Shown here: one piece after another, positions 26,314 through 36,013 of the stretch
Position numbering within the stretch: position 1 is the stretch's first letter
How the letters are laid out: the number at the start of each line of letters is the position of its first letter
Source: Planctomycetaceae bacterium
GTDB lineage: Bacteria > Planctomycetota > UBA1135 > GCA-002686595
NCBI GenBank assembly: GCA_016125265.1
Contig: WGMC01000023.1
Coordinates: 95,753-159,752, forward strand
Reading direction: 5' to 3'
DNA: 64,000 bases
Notes under the pieces: generated by a model
Told to the model about the DNA's origin: nothing
The model's database searches: none
Seen by the model: the letters and a program-made list of their open reading frames with translations, nothing else
Program-made: the position numbers and the translations under genes

Positions 26314-27861
26314 ATGCAAGCAGCTAGCCGCAGCACGCCGCGCCCCCCGGCCGTGGCCCTCCTAGTCGGCCTTACGACCCTCGCCCTTGGGGCCTCCTGC
26401 AGCGAGCGCGAGCGGCCCGACGTGGTCCTGATCGTCGTCGACACCCTGCGCGCGGACAAGCTCTCGACCTACGGCTACCCGCGGCCCACCGCGCCGTTCC
26501 TCGACAAGCTCGCCGCGGAGGGCACGCTGTTCGAGGACACCACGTCCCAGAGTTCGTGGACCCTGCCGTCGATGGTGTCGCTGTTCACCGGCCAGTACCT
26601 GACCGAGTACCGCGACTTCATCGACGAAGCCACGCCGACGCTGCCCGAGAGTTTCGCTCGCGCGGGGTACCGCACCGTCGGCGCGTCGGCGAACATCCTG
26701 CTCACGCCCCAGGCGGGCTTCATCCGCGGCTTCGAACACTACGACCCGAGCCCGCGACCTCGCACCGAGGAGAACAGCGCGTTCACGGCCCGGGACATCG
26801 ACGAGTTGCTGACCGACATCGACGCGCCGCTGCGCCGCGCCCTGCGCCGCGATGCGGACGGCAAACGGCCGCCGGTGTTCTTCTACCTGCAGCCGTTCGA
26901 TCCGCACGACCCGTACGTCAACCACGAGCGGTTGCAGGACGTTCTGCCGCCGATCGACATCCTGAAGATCGCGCCGCTCGACTGGCAGCGCGAGCGGTTC
27001 GCGGGGCAGGGTCCCGCGGGTCCTCCGGGCAGTCCGAACTGGTTCAACGAATGGCGTTTCATGGACGCCAACCGCGCCTACTACGACCTCGAGGTGCGGC
27101 ACACGGACGAACGCCTCGCCGAGGCCGTCGAGCATTGGCGCACGTTGGGTCTCTTCGACAACACGATCCTCGCTTTTGTCAGCGACCACGGCGAGGGCCT
27201 ATGGGACCACGTCAGCTTGATGCGCGACCAAGAGCTGGCCCAGTCGCCGCCGCCACTTTTTTTCTACCAGAAGCACGGCGGGCACCTCTACGAAGAGGCG
27301 GTGCGCACACCCTTCCTGCTGTGGGGCGCCGGTGTTCCCGCGGGGAAACGCGTTTCCGAACCGGTTGAGAACATCGACCTCTTCCCGACGTTGCTCGAGC
27401 TGTGCGGGTTGCCCGTACCGGGACGCCTCGACGGCAAGAGCCTGGTCCCCGCATTGCGCGGGCGGACTCCGCGGCGCGACTTCGTGCACAGCTTCGTGCT
27501 GCACGGCACGTCCATCCGCGAGCTGTCCAGCGGGCTCAAGTTGGTGGAGCCGTCCGCCTACGCGCGCACACGTGTGGGCAACTCACCCGAGCTCTACGAC
27601 CTCTCCGCCGACCCGGAAGAACGTGTGAACCTGGCGGCGCAACGCCCCGACGAAGTGGCGCGGCTCTCCGCGGAGATCGCCAAGTGGCGCGCGCGTTACC
27701 CAACGCCCACGACCATCGGCCAGCGTCCCGACGCGGCCCGCTCCCGCATGCTGCAGGACCTCGGTTACACGGGCGGGCACGTCGGGGAAGACGTCGAAAC
27801 GAGCAGCGACGACAAGAGCGCGACGTCCGCGCCCGTTACGGAGCCGCCGCCCCAACGCTGA
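26314..27861 (+). CDS. Sulfatase-fold (alkaline phosphatase superfamily) lipoprotein-like enzyme
   Basis: 515 residues. The N-terminus is a hydrophobic signal ending ALGASC, compatible with lipidation though the lipobox is weak. The metal-binding start VVLIVVDTLRAD (D43) and later FVSDHGEGLWDH are typical of the superfamily. The nucleophile site reads SSWTLPSMVSLFTG: T83 replaces the formylglycine Cys/Ser of C-x-P-S-R and the Arg is Met. It is therefore probably not a classical FGly sulfatase, but a Thr-nucleophile hydrolase or transferase of the phosphoethanolamine/phosphoglycerol transferase kind, or a sulfatase-like enzyme of unknown substrate. Its 3' end overlaps the convergent subtilase gene by 26 bp. 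It follows the M14 gene by 50 bp. Confidence 0.85.
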   Translation: MQAASRSTPRPPAVALLVGLTTLALGASCSERERPDVVLIVVDTLRADKLSTYGYPRPTAPFLDKLAAEGTLFEDTTSQSSWTLPSMVSLFTGQYLTEYRDFIDEATPTLPESFARAGYRTVGASANILLTPQAGFIRGFEHYDPSPRPRTEENSAFTARDIDELLTDIDAPLRRALRRDADGKRPPVFFYLQPFDPHDPYVNHERLQDVLPPIDILKIAPLDWQRERFAGQGPAGPPGSPNWFNEWRFMDANRAYYDLEVRHTDERLAEAVEHWRTLGLFDNTILAFVSDHGEGLWDHVSLMRDQELAQSPPPLFFYQKHGGHLYEEAVRTPFLLWGAGVPAGKRVSEPVENIDLFPTLLELCGLPVPGRLDGKSLVPALRGRTPRRDFVHSFVLHGTSIRELSSGLKLVEPSAYARTRVGNSPELYDLSADPEERVNLAAQRPDEVARLSAEIAKWRARYPTPTTIGQRPDAARSRMLQDLGYTGGHVGEDVETSSDDKSATSAPVTEPPPQR

Positions 27862-30127
27862 CACTCACGGTGTTGCTGGCAAATGGCGCCCAGTTCTGCT
27901 CGGGCACCGGATCGACGACCAGGAACGCGTGGTGGAGTTGGGTGCCGACGAGCCCGGGCGCCATCACCTTGCTCAGATCGATGCGCGCGGCTGCGCGCCC
28001 CGCTGCATCCAACGTGCCAAACGTCTGCACGAGCGGGCCCTGGTTGGGGTACGAGCCGGTGAACGCCGTGTAGGCATCGGTCACGAGGAACAGCTCCACT
28101 CCGGGCCCGAGCTCGATGCTAGGTGACGTGCCGGTGCCCGATCCCAACACCCAGTAGAGCTCGCCGCCGTACTCCGCACCCGCATCGAGGCGCAGGTCGA
28201 GCACGCCGCCGAGGTTTACGTGCGCCGCCGAGGCGAGGAGTGCGTCGCAGCCCTGTTGCGCGGCGAGTTGCAGGGCTGCGTGGGTGTTGGGCACGCCGTG
28301 GCCGTGGATGTCGTCCGGCTCGTCGGCGCGGTCCGCGCTGGAGAGCAACGCGTCGCGCACGGCCGCGGGGTCCCACGTGGGGAAGGCCTCGAACAAGAGC
28401 GCGGCGGCGCCGGCGATGTGGGGCGCGGCGAAGCTGGTGCCGAGCGCGATGGTGTACGCCGGAAGTTCGCCGTGGCTGTAGTCGCCGGCGATCTGGTACA
28501 TGGGACCCGGAGGCACGTGTTTGTCGAGCAGCGTGATCGTGCCCGCGCCCGGTCCCAGGAGGTCGGGTTTCGACAGTCCGTCGATGCGCGGTCCGCGGCT
28601 CGAGAAAACGGCGACGGCGCCCTCCTCGATCGTGGGGTAACTGTGTGTTTGCCCGCTCGCGTCCACCCACGTGTCGCGGTGTGCAAACGCGCCGACGGTG
28701 AGCGCCGTGTCGGCGACGCCCGGCGTCATCAGCGTGCCCGAAGGATCGCTGCCCACGAACAGTCCGAGGCCCTGCCAACGGGTCAAGTGGAACGAAACGG
28801 GCTCGATGGGCTCCAACGGAGCTTCGCCCACCCACCGCACTTGGAAGTCGAACGCCTGGTACTCGCCGGGCTCGACACTGACGTTGAGTTCGTACCCGCG
28901 CGACTCGGTCCCGCGGTCGCTCCAGTCGTAGGGCAACGCGTCGAACTGCGAGCCCGGAACGGGTTCGAGCAACACCAACTCGAGGTTGTCGTCCCCCACC
29001 ACCCCGTCGCGCCAGCCGAGCTGCAAGCGCTGCACCTCCTCGTAGCGCGCGGGCAGCACGTTGAAGAACTCGAGGCGGAAGACGGCGCTCGGCTGCTCGG
29101 GCGACGCGGTCCCCGAAACGTGGCGCCGGGCGTTGCCTTCGTTGCCGGCGGCGGCGACCACCAACGCGCCCGCCGCGGTCGCGGCGTCGATGGCCTGGCA
29201 CAGCGCTCCGCTCCCGTCCATGAACGGGTCGTAGGAGCCGTGGCTCAGGTTGACGACGCGGCAACCGTCGAGGAGGGCCTGCTGGATGCCGGCGATCAGC
29301 GACGCTTCCGTGGAGATCCCGAGGTTGTCGTCGCCGGTTTTGTAGAAGCACAGCTCCGCGCCCGGCGCTGAACCCGCGTAGCGACCGGTCGACAGAATCC
29401 CCCGTCCGAGCGCCGCCCCGGCCACCATCGTGCCGTGGGCGGACACCTGGCTCGCCACCTCGTTCGACCACTCGGAGGGGTCCTCCCCATCCGTCAGGTC
29501 GAGCGCCACCGCCGGGATGGGCAGGTCCGGATGGGAGATGTCGAGCCCCGCGTCCAGCACGCCGATCCGCACGCCGTAGCCGCTGCGCGGAAACACACAA
29601 TCACCCTGCAGCACGGGTTCGACGCCGATCAGTGCCCGCGCGACGTCGTCCTGGGGTTCGAAGGTGCGCTCGAGTTGGTCGATGCGCACCACGCCTGGCA
29701 ACTGCGACGCCGCGGCCAGGGAGTTCCACGGCGCGCGCAGCAGCAGGCGGCCGTTGCCGTGGCGACCGGGCACTGCGGGCAGAGATCCGGTGCCGAGGGC
29801 GGTGATGTCGAGCTCCGCGAGCGCGGCCCAGAGTTCGGGCCCGGGGGCCCCATCGAGCTCCATGGCGATCCGGACGGACGCGGCGGCGAGTGGCAGGCCG
29901 AGTTCGCGGCCACGCCGGAGGAGGGCCGCATCCCGCGTGCCGGACGCCGCATCCGCGAGGGCGGCCCGGGCCGCGGCGCCTGCGCGCAGTTCGGCGCAGA
30001 GGCGGGGGCGCTCGGCGCTTCCCAGGCCAGGGACCGCCGCCGCAACGCGGTCCGCGGACAGTGGCGCGCAGGACAGAAGGGCAGCGAGGGCCAAGCGCGT
30101 TGCGCACGGAGCGGATTTCCTGGACAC
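27836..30127 (-). CDS. Secreted subtilisin-family (S8) serine protease
   Basis: 763 residues with a signal peptide (CATRLALAALLSCAPLS). A pro-region covers about 35-180, then the S8 domain with the full triad: D192 in RIGVLDAGLDISHPD, H231 in SAHGTMVAGAALG and S565 in GTSFAAPHIAGAAALL. The oxyanion Asn is in VVAAAGNEGNAR. A large insert between H231 and S565 (about 330-480) is beta-rich and includes a jelly-roll-like part. The C-terminal 130 residues form a separate domain (LVQTFGTLDAAGRAAARIDL) of the type ending many planctomycete exported proteins. Likely a cell-surface or extracellular protease. Its end overlaps the sulfatase gene by 26 bp without a visible terminator. Confidence 0.92.
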   Translation of the reverse strand: MSRKSAPCATRLALAALLSCAPLSADRVAAAVPGLGSAERPRLCAELRAGAAARAALADAASGTRDAALLRRGRELGLPLAAASVRIAMELDGAPGPELWAALAELDITALGTGSLPAVPGRHGNGRLLLRAPWNSLAAASQLPGVVRIDQLERTFEPQDDVARALIGVEPVLQGDCVFPRSGYGVRIGVLDAGLDISHPDLPIPAVALDLTDGEDPSEWSNEVASQVSAHGTMVAGAALGRGILSTGRYAGSAPGAELCFYKTGDDNLGISTEASLIAGIQQALLDGCRVVNLSHGSYDPFMDGSGALCQAIDAATAAGALVVAAAGNEGNARRHVSGTASPEQPSAVFRLEFFNVLPARYEEVQRLQLGWRDGVVGDDNLELVLLEPVPGSQFDALPYDWSDRGTESRGYELNVSVEPGEYQAFDFQVRWVGEAPLEPIEPVSFHLTRWQGLGLFVGSDPSGTLMTPGVADTALTVGAFAHRDTWVDASGQTHSYPTIEEGAVAVFSSRGPRIDGLSKPDLLGPGAGTITLLDKHVPPGPMYQIAGDYSHGELPAYTIALGTSFAAPHIAGAAALLFEAFPTWDPAAVRDALLSSADRADEPDDIHGHGVPNTHAALQLAAQQGCDALLASAAHVNLGGVLDLRLDAGAEYGGELYWVLGSGTGTSPSIELGPGVELFLVTDAYTAFTGSYPNQGPLVQTFGTLDAAGRAAARIDLSKVMAPGLVGTQLHHAFLVVDPVPEQNWAPFASNTVSVSVGAAAP

Positions 30128-30214
30128 GATGCGAACGGATTTGGGTCTGGGTTCCCTTCGGAACGTCGGCGCGACGCGCCCAACGGGCAGCGCCGCGGGC
30201 TATCCTCGGGATTC

Positions 30215-30829
30215 GTGGAGCAACTCGTGATCTTTGCGCGCTTTCCGAGCCCCGGCGGAGCCAAGACGCGCCTGATCCCCGCCCTCGGCCCCGAGGGTGC
30301 GGCGGATCTGGAACGCCAGATGACCGAACACACCCTCGGCGCGGCGGACCGCCTCGCGGCGCGGCGCGCGGGGCTGGCGGTGCGGTTGCATTCGACGGGC
30401 GGCACCGCGCATCAGTTCCAACAGCTCTATGGCGAACGCCGCCGGTCGACCGACCAGGGCGAAGGCACCCTGGGCGAGCGCCTGGAGCGCGCGTTCGGGT
30501 ACTCCCTTCTGTTTGGCGCGCACCGCGTGGTCGTGGTGCGCACCGATGCCCCCGAACTCGACGACCGGTACATGGAAGCGGCCTTCGACGCCCTCGCGGA
30601 CCACGAGCTGGTGCTCGGCCCCGCCGCGGACGGAGGTTACGTGCTGATCGGCCTTTCGCGCCACGCGCCCGAACTCTTTCGCGGGATTTCGTGGCGCACG
30701 CCGGACCTCGCCCAGTGGACCCTGGCCCGCGCCGCCGAGTTGGAGTTGCGTGTGCGGGTCCTCGCGACTCTACAGGACGTGGACGAGCCCCAGGACCTCG
30801 ACGCGTGGGAGCGGCGCTCGAGCCCCTGA
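30215..30829 (+). CDS. TIGR04282/DUF2064 family glycosyltransferase-like protein
   Basis: 204 residues. LVIFARFPSPGGAKTRLIPALGPEGA at the start is the signature of DUF2064/TIGR04282 (arsenosugar biosynthesis or selenodomain-associated transferase 1), a nucleotidyl/glycosyl transferase fold. VVVRTDAPELDDRYMEAAF and LGPAADGGYVLIGL are the following core motifs, including the DxP metal site in RTDAPEL. The family is about 200-220 residues. The start is GTG 30215, because the signature strand begins four codons later and no ATG fits. In other genomes it pairs with radical-SAM or type 2 glycosyltransferase partners; none is adjacent here. Substrate unknown. Confidence 0.88.
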   Translation: MEQLVIFARFPSPGGAKTRLIPALGPEGAADLERQMTEHTLGAADRLAARRAGLAVRLHSTGGTAHQFQQLYGERRRSTDQGEGTLGERLERAFGYSLLFGAHRVVVVRTDAPELDDRYMEAAFDALADHELVLGPAADGGYVLIGLSRHAPELFRGISWRTPDLAQWTLARAAELELRVRVLATLQDVDEPQDLDAWERRSSP

Positions 30830-30925
30830 TCGTCACGGCGCTGTGAACGCGCCGCTGCGCCCTCTTCCGCCACCACTTGCCCCTCCGACCGCCCGCCAGG
30901 CGGAACCACCCCCGACGTTTCGACC

Positions 30926-31402
30926 ATGATCACGCTGCGAGTCAACGGCGCTCTCCACGAACTGGACGGACTGGACGAACGCACGCCGCTCCTCTGGGTG
31001 CTGCGCGACGTATTGGGTCTGGTTGGGACGAAGTACGGCTGCGGCATGTCCCTGTGCGGGGCCTGCACCGTGCACAAGAACGGCGAGGCGATCCGCTCGT
31101 GTGTGACCCCGGTGGCAAGCGTGGGCGACGCCGAGATCACGACGATCGAAGGGCTCTCCGCAGCGGGCGACCATCCGGTGCAGGAGGCCTGGCGCAAGCA
31201 CAACGTGCCCCAGTGCGGCTACTGCCAAGTTGGTCAGATCATGAGCGCTGCGGCCCTCCTCGCGCGCACGCCGAAACCCTCCGACGCACAGATCGACGCC
31301 GGCATGGCGGGCAACCTGTGCCGCTGCGGCACGTACACACGCATCCGCGCGGCGATCCACACGGCGGCTCTGGCCTCCGGCGAACAGGAGGGCGGCCGAT
31401 GA
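30926..31402 (+). CDS. (2Fe-2S) small subunit of a molybdenum hydroxylase (isoquinoline 1-oxidoreductase alpha-like)
   Basis: 158 residues carrying two [2Fe-2S] clusters. The plant-ferredoxin-type Cys set is at [23 protein letters not shown]. The C-terminal helical-bundle set is at [11 protein letters not shown] and [12 protein letters not shown]. This is the complete eight-Cys arrangement of IorA-like subunits, which are about 150-160 residues. It passes electrons from the molybdopterin site of the next gene to an external acceptor. The gene overlaps the large-subunit gene by ATGA (31399-31402). No FAD subunit gene is nearby, as expected for the isoquinoline oxidoreductase type, which uses a cytochrome or quinone acceptor. 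Confidence 0.93.
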   Translation: MITLRVNGALHELDGLDERTPLLWVLRDVLGLVGTKYGCGMSLCGACTVHKNGEAIRSCVTPVASVGDAEITTIEGLSAAGDHPVQEAWRKHNVPQCGYCQVGQIMSAAALLARTPKPSDAQIDAGMAGNLCRCGTYTRIRAAIHTAALASGEQEGGR

Positions 31403-33684
31403 GTGCTCCGGCCGTCGGCGGCGGCGCGAACCGCCGCGAGTTCTTGGGGCTGTTCGCGGCGGGTTCCCTGGTGCTGGTGCTGCAGCGCGGTTCGGCGCTG
31501 GCGCAGCTCGCGGAACCCGAGTCCGCGGACGATCTCCAGCCCGATCTCTTCGTGTCGCTCGATCCCGAGGGCACGGTCACGATCGTCGCGCACCGCTCGG
31601 AGATGGGCACGGGCATCCGCACTTCGTTGCCGCTGGTGCTGGCGGACGAGTTGGGCGCGGACTGGGACCGCGTGCGCCTCAGCCAGGCCCTCGGCGACGC
31701 GCGTTACGGCGACCAGAACACGGACGGTTCGCGCAGCGTGCGCCAGTTCCACGGACGCATGCGCCAGGCCGGGGCCACCCTGCGCACACTGCTCGAGCGC
31801 GCCGCTGCCACGCGTCTCGAGGTGCCGGTCGAAGAGCTCGAAACCCGCGAGCACCGCGTGTGGCATGCGGCGAGCGAACGCTCCCTCGACTTCAAGGATC
31901 TGGTCGCGGACGCGCGCGCGCTTCCCCTCCCCGACGTGGAGGCGTTGGTGCTGCGGCCGCGGGAGAGCTGGCGTTTGGCCGGCCCGCGCCCGGTGCGCGA
32001 CGTGCCGCTCTACGACCTCGACGATCTGGTGACGGGCCGAGGCACGTTCGGCATCGACGCGCGTCTCGATGGGCAGCTCTTCGCTGTCATCGCCCGTCCG
32101 CCGGTCGTCGGCGGCAGCGCGAAGAGCTTCGACGGCAAGAACGCCCGCGCCGTACCGGGCGTGACCGACGTGGTGCCGATCGAGGCGTCGCGCGCACCGC
32201 ACGGGTTCCAGGCGCTCGGCGGCGTCGCGGTGCTGGCCCAATCGACGTTCGCGGCGCTCCAGGGCCGCCGCGCCCTAGTCATCGAGTGGGAGGACGGCGC
32301 CAACGCCAGCTACGACTCCGAGGCGTACGCCGAGGCATTGACCGAAACGGCGCGGCAACCCGGTCGCGTGCTGCGCGACGAAGGCGACGCACAGGCCCAA
32401 CTGGCCGAGGCACAACAGGAGGAGCGCTTCGAAGCGGACTACCACGTGCCGCACTTGGCCCACGCGTCGCTCGAGCCGCCGTGCGCCCTGGCGCGCATCG
32501 AGTTCGACGGCGAACGCGTCGTGGGCGCGGAACTGTGGGCCCCGACCCAGAACCCGCAGGCCGCACAGCAGGCGGTGGGCGCGGCGCTCGAGATCGAGCC
32601 CGACGCCGTGCGCGTGCACGTGACACTTTTGGGCGGCGGTTTCGGCCGCAAGTCGAAGCCGGACTTCCTGGTCGAGGCGGCGCTCCTGGCGCGCCATGCG
32701 AAGCGCCCGGTGCACGTATTGTGGACGCGCGAGGACGACCTCGGCCACGACTACTTCCACGCCGTGGCGAGCATGCACATGAAGGCGCGCCTCGGTCCGG
32801 GCGGAATGCCCGTCGCGTGGCTGCAGCGCTCGGCGTTCCCGCCGATCGGCTCGACGTTCGCGCCGAACCAGCGCTACGGCGGCGCTGGCGAGATGGGCAT
32901 GGGCTTCACGGACGTGCCGTACCAGATCCCCAACCTGCGTGTAGAGAACGGTCCGGCGGACGCCCACGTGCGCATCGGCTGGCTGCGCTCGGTCGCCCAC
33001 ATCTACCACGCCTTCGCTGTGTGTTCGTTCCCGGACGAACTGGCCCACCGGGCCGGGCGCGACCCCTACGAGTACTTGATGGCGCTGCTCGGCGAGGACC
33101 GCCGCGTGTCCCTCGAAGGTGTGGCCTACTCGAACCACGGACACAGCCTCGACGAATACCCGATCGACACCGCGCGCCTCGCCCACGTAACGCGTCGCGC
33201 GGCGCAACTGGCGGGCTGGGGTCGCAAACTGCCCGCGGGTCGGGCCCTGGGGATCGCGTGCCACCGCAGTTTCCTCTCGTATTGCGCCAACGTGGTCGAA
33301 GTGGAAGTTTCGAAGTCCGGCGTGGTCGCGATTCCCAAGGTCTGGGTGGTGATCGACGCGGGACTCGTGGTGCATCCCGAACGTGTGCGCGCGCAGATGG
33401 AGGGCGCGGCCGTGTTCGGCACGAGCCTCGCGCTCTACGGCGAGATCACGGCCAAGGCCGGCCGCATCCAACAGACCAACTTCCACCAACACCCCCTCGC
33501 GCGCATGCACGAGGCGCCGCGCGAGATCGAGGTGGAAATCGTCGAACACGACGGCCCGCCGGCGGGAGTGGGTGAAGTCGGCGTGCCGCCGTTCGCGCCG
33601 GCACTATGCAACGCGATCTACGCGGCGACGGGACACAGAATCCGCCGCCTGCCCCTCGCCCGGCATGACCTGTCGCACGGGTAG
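31399..33684 (+). CDS. Molybdopterin-binding large subunit of an isoquinoline 1-oxidoreductase-like aldehyde/xanthine dehydrogenase family enzyme
   Basis: 761 residues. A twin-arginine signal is present ([18 protein letters not shown]), so the folded complex is probably exported with its small subunit. The body matches Ior[21 protein letters not shown] with [16 protein letters not shown], the molybdopterin segments [14 protein letters not shown] and [18 protein letters not shown], and the C-terminal [19 protein letters not shown] that holds the catalytic Glu (E of GVGEVG). The substrate of this family ranges from N-heterocycles to aldehydes and cannot be read from sequence. No XdhC-like chaperone or Mo-cofactor gene is in the window. 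Ends 1 bp before the convergent transporter gene. Confidence 0.92.
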   Translation: MSAPAVGGGANRREFLGLFAAGSLVLVLQRGSALAQLAEPESADDLQPDLFVSLDPEGTVTIVAHRSEMGTGIRTSLPLVLADELGADWDRVRLSQALGDARYGDQNTDGSRSVRQFHGRMRQAGATLRTLLERAAATRLEVPVEELETREHRVWHAASERSLDFKDLVADARALPLPDVEALVLRPRESWRLAGPRPVRDVPLYDLDDLVTGRGTFGIDARLDGQLFAVIARPPVVGGSAKSFDGKNARAVPGVTDVVPIEASRAPHGFQALGGVAVLAQSTFAALQGRRALVIEWEDGANASYDSEAYAEALTETARQPGRVLRDEGDAQAQLAEAQQEERFEADYHVPHLAHASLEPPCALARIEFDGERVVGAELWAPTQNPQAAQQAVGAALEIEPDAVRVHVTLLGGGFGRKSKPDFLVEAALLARHAKRPVHVLWTREDDLGHDYFHAVASMHMKARLGPGGMPVAWLQRSAFPPIGSTFAPNQRYGGAGEMGMGFTDVPYQIPNLRVENGPADAHVRIGWLRSVAHIYHAFAVCSFPDELAHRAGRDPYEYLMALLGEDRRVSLEGVAYSNHGHSLDEYPIDTARLAHVTRRAAQLAGWGRKLPAGRALGIACHRSFLSYCANVVEVEVSKSGVVAIPKVWVVIDAGLVVHPERVRAQMEGAAVFGTSLALYGEITAKAGRIQQTNFHQHPLARMHEAPREIEVEIVEHDGPPAGVGEVGVPPFAPALCNAIYAATGHRIRRLPLARHDLSHG

Positions 33685-33685
33685 C

Positions 33686-35032
33686 TCATTCGAGCGCGAT
33701 CGCTCTCGCGCGGCCGCGCTCCACGTTCACACCGAGCAGCAGCGCTCCGCCGACCAGGAACAGCGGCAGGATCGAAAGCAATCCGTACCGCGGATCCGGC
33801 GCGATCGCCACCACCAGGCCGAACAGCGCGGGACCGAACAGACCCGCGAACTTCTCGAGCACCGCGAACAGCGCGAAGAACTCCGCCGAACGGCGCGCGG
33901 GCACTAGGCTCGAGAACAGCGACCGGCTGAGCGCCTGCGTGCCGCCCTGGACCAACCCAACGGCCACCGCGAGCACGAGGAAACCTGTGCCGTCGCGCAC
34001 CAAGAACGCGAGCGCGCTGATCAACGCATACGCACCGACACCGAGGAGCACCGCCCGTTTGGCGCCGATTCCGCGCGCGACTCGGCCAAAAACGAGCGCC
34101 GCGGGGATGCCCACGACCTGCACCAGCAGGATCGCCAGGATCAACTGGTCCCGCGGAATCGCCAGCATGGTCCCAAACAGGGCCGCCATGCGCACGATCG
34201 TCAAGATGCCATCGTTGTAGATCAGGAACGCCAGCAACATCCGCGCCGCGTCGGGCAGCTCGCGCAGGTGCTGCCAACTGATGCGCACCTGGGCGAGCGC
34301 CGCCCTGCCGTAGCCGAAGCCGACCACGTTCGCGATCGGCGCTCCGCCGTCCAGATCCGCCGGCGGCTCCGGCACCCGGCGCAGCAGCGGCAACGAGAAC
34401 AGCACCCACCAGAGCGCCGCGCTGATCAGGGCCAGGCGCGTCGGAAGCGTGGCTTCGCTGGGGCTGAGGTCCGGGCCGCTCGGCAGGCCGAAGGCCGCGG
34501 GATTCTGAATCCAGAGCAACTGGAGGAACAGCAGCAGGGCGCCCGACGCATACCCCAGCGCGTACCCCGTCGTGGAAAGCCGGTCGCGCTCCTCGGGGTG
34601 CGCGACGTGCGGCAACAGCGCGTCGTAGAAGACGAAGCTGCCCGACGCGCCGATGTTCACGAGCGCAAAACCGAGGAGGGCCAGGGCGACGTCGCCAGCT
34701 CCCACGAAACCCAAGCTCGCGGCGCCCAACGCGCCGATCCCGAGGAACAGCGTCAGGTAGCGTTTGCGGCGCGCGCGCGCGTCCGCGAGCGGCCCGAGGA
34801 ACGGCGCCAGAACGGCCACGACGAGAAGCGCGAGCGAAGTCGTGTAGCCAAACCATTGGGCGGATTGGCGCTCGTCCCAGTCCCCCGCCACCACCTGCTG
34901 AAAGTAGATTGGAAAAACGGCCGTGACGGTGGTCGTGACCACCACCGAATTCGCAAAGTCGTAGAGGGCCCAGGCGCGCTGTTCCGGCCGGGCCAACCCC
35001 AGTTTCGCGAGGATCGAAGCCAGGGTCCCCAT
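33686..35032 (-). CDS. MFS transporter of the UMF1/Atg22-like family
   Basis: 448 residues with twelve predicted membrane helices in two sets of six. The N-terminus (EQRAWALYDFANSVVVTTTV, then FPIYFQQVV) is diagnostic of UMF1 family permeases related to yeast Atg22, which starts with the WxxYDxANS motif. The loop after helix 2 (GPLADARARRKR) is the MFS motif A. Bacterial members are around 420-460 residues and their substrate is unknown; Atg22 exports amino acids from vacuoles. Start ATG 35032 lies 84 bp from the divergent universal stress gene. Its stop is one base away from that of the convergent Mo-hydroxylase. Confidence 0.88.
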   Translation of the reverse strand: MGTLASILAKLGLARPEQRAWALYDFANSVVVTTTVTAVFPIYFQQVVAGDWDERQSAQWFGYTTSLALLVVAVLAPFLGPLADARARRKRYLTLFLGIGALGAASLGFVGAGDVALALLGFALVNIGASGSFVFYDALLPHVAHPEERDRLSTTGYALGYASGALLLFLQLLWIQNPAAFGLPSGPDLSPSEATLPTRLALISAALWWVLFSLPLLRRVPEPPADLDGGAPIANVVGFGYGRAALAQVRISWQHLRELPDAARMLLAFLIYNDGILTIVRMAALFGTMLAIPRDQLILAILLVQVVGIPAALVFGRVARGIGAKRAVLLGVGAYALISALAFLVRDGTGFLVLAVAVGLVQGGTQALSRSLFSSLVPARRSAEFFALFAVLEKFAGLFGPALFGLVVAIAPDPRYGLLSILPLFLVGGALLLGVNVERGRARAIALE

Positions 35033-35116
35033 GCCGCCATCCTAACGGGCGCTGGGCGAACAGCCGCCGGGCCAAGTAGGCTGGCGCAGGTCGGACCACG
35101 CCCGCACCCTCCGCCC

Positions 35117-36013
35117 ATGAAACCGAACAAAACTCCCCTGGTCCTAGGATTCGACCCCAAGGCCCCCGTCTGCGACGCGCTTGCCGCCGCGCTCCACCTC
35201 GTGGCGGGCAGCGGGGGCGAACTGCACCTCGTGCACGCCGTGGACCTGCCGGAGTCGGTTTGGGCGAGCATGTCGACCGAGTGGGCGGCCCGCGCCCGCG
35301 CGGAAATGCTGGCGGACGCCGAGCAGCGTGTGGAGCAGGCGGTCGCCCGGGCGTTTGCGACGCTCGGCGCGACCCGGCCCGCGGGACTGCGGCACGAGGT
35401 GGACCTGGGCCATCCCGCGCGGGTGCTCGGCGCGGCCTGCGAACGGGTCGGCGCGTCGATGGTCGTGGTTGGCCCGCACATCAAGGAGCACGTTCTCAAC
35501 CTGGGCAGCGTGCCGCGCGCGCTCTTGGCCGAGGGCCCCCCATCCGTGTGGGTCCAGCGCGGTGTGTTCCGCGTGCCGAAGCGCATCCTCGTGCCGGTCG
35601 ACCTCTCGCCCCTCTCGCTGGCGGCGCTCGCCCGGGCCCGCGAACTGGCGCGCCAGAGCGGCGGCACCCTGCACGTGCTGCACTGCTTCCGCCGGCCGGA
35701 CTTTTTCCCCACGCCGGACCCCGGGGGCGAGGCGCACTACCCCACCTACGTGGTCGACCAGACACGCGACAAGGACGAGGTCGAGTTCCGCGAGCTCGAG
35801 CGCAGTTTCGACTGGGCCGGGGTGCCCCACGAACTCGAGTTCGTGGAGGGCGAACCGATCGACGAGGTACTCGCGCGTGAGGCGCAGGCCGACCTGCTCG
35901 TCGTGGGCACTCACGGCCGCACGGGCCTCGCGCGATTCCTCCTGGGCAACGTGGCGGCGTCGGTGCTTGGGCGCGCCAAGGGCGCCGTCCTGGCCGTCCG
36001 TCCGGACGCTTAG
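35117..36013 (+). CDS. Tandem-domain universal stress protein
   Basis: 298 residues comprising two USP domains. The first (about 6-145) has LVLGFDPKAPVCDALAAAL and MVVVGPHIKEH but lacks the full ATP-binding G-2x-G-9x-G(S/T) motif. The second (about 155-298) has the canonical ILVPVDLSPLSLAALARA start and LLVVGTHGRTGLARFLLGN, then a GNVA[A/S]SVL ending, so it may bind ATP. Tandem USPs are dimer-like within one chain and are usually induced by stress. ATG 35117 is chosen from the domain start. The gene is divergent from the MFS gene and overlaps the convergent diguanylate cyclase gene by 4 bp. Confidence 0.9.
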   Translation: MKPNKTPLVLGFDPKAPVCDALAAALHLVAGSGGELHLVHAVDLPESVWASMSTEWAARARAEMLADAEQRVEQAVARAFATLGATRPAGLRHEVDLGHPARVLGAACERVGASMVVVGPHIKEHVLNLGSVPRALLAEGPPSVWVQRGVFRVPKRILVPVDLSPLSLAALARARELARQSGGTLHVLHCFRRPDFFPTPDPGGEAHYPTYVVDQTRDKDEVEFRELERSFDWAGVPHELEFVEGEPIDEVLAREAQADLLVVGTHGRTGLARFLLGNVAASVLGRAKGAVLAVRPDA

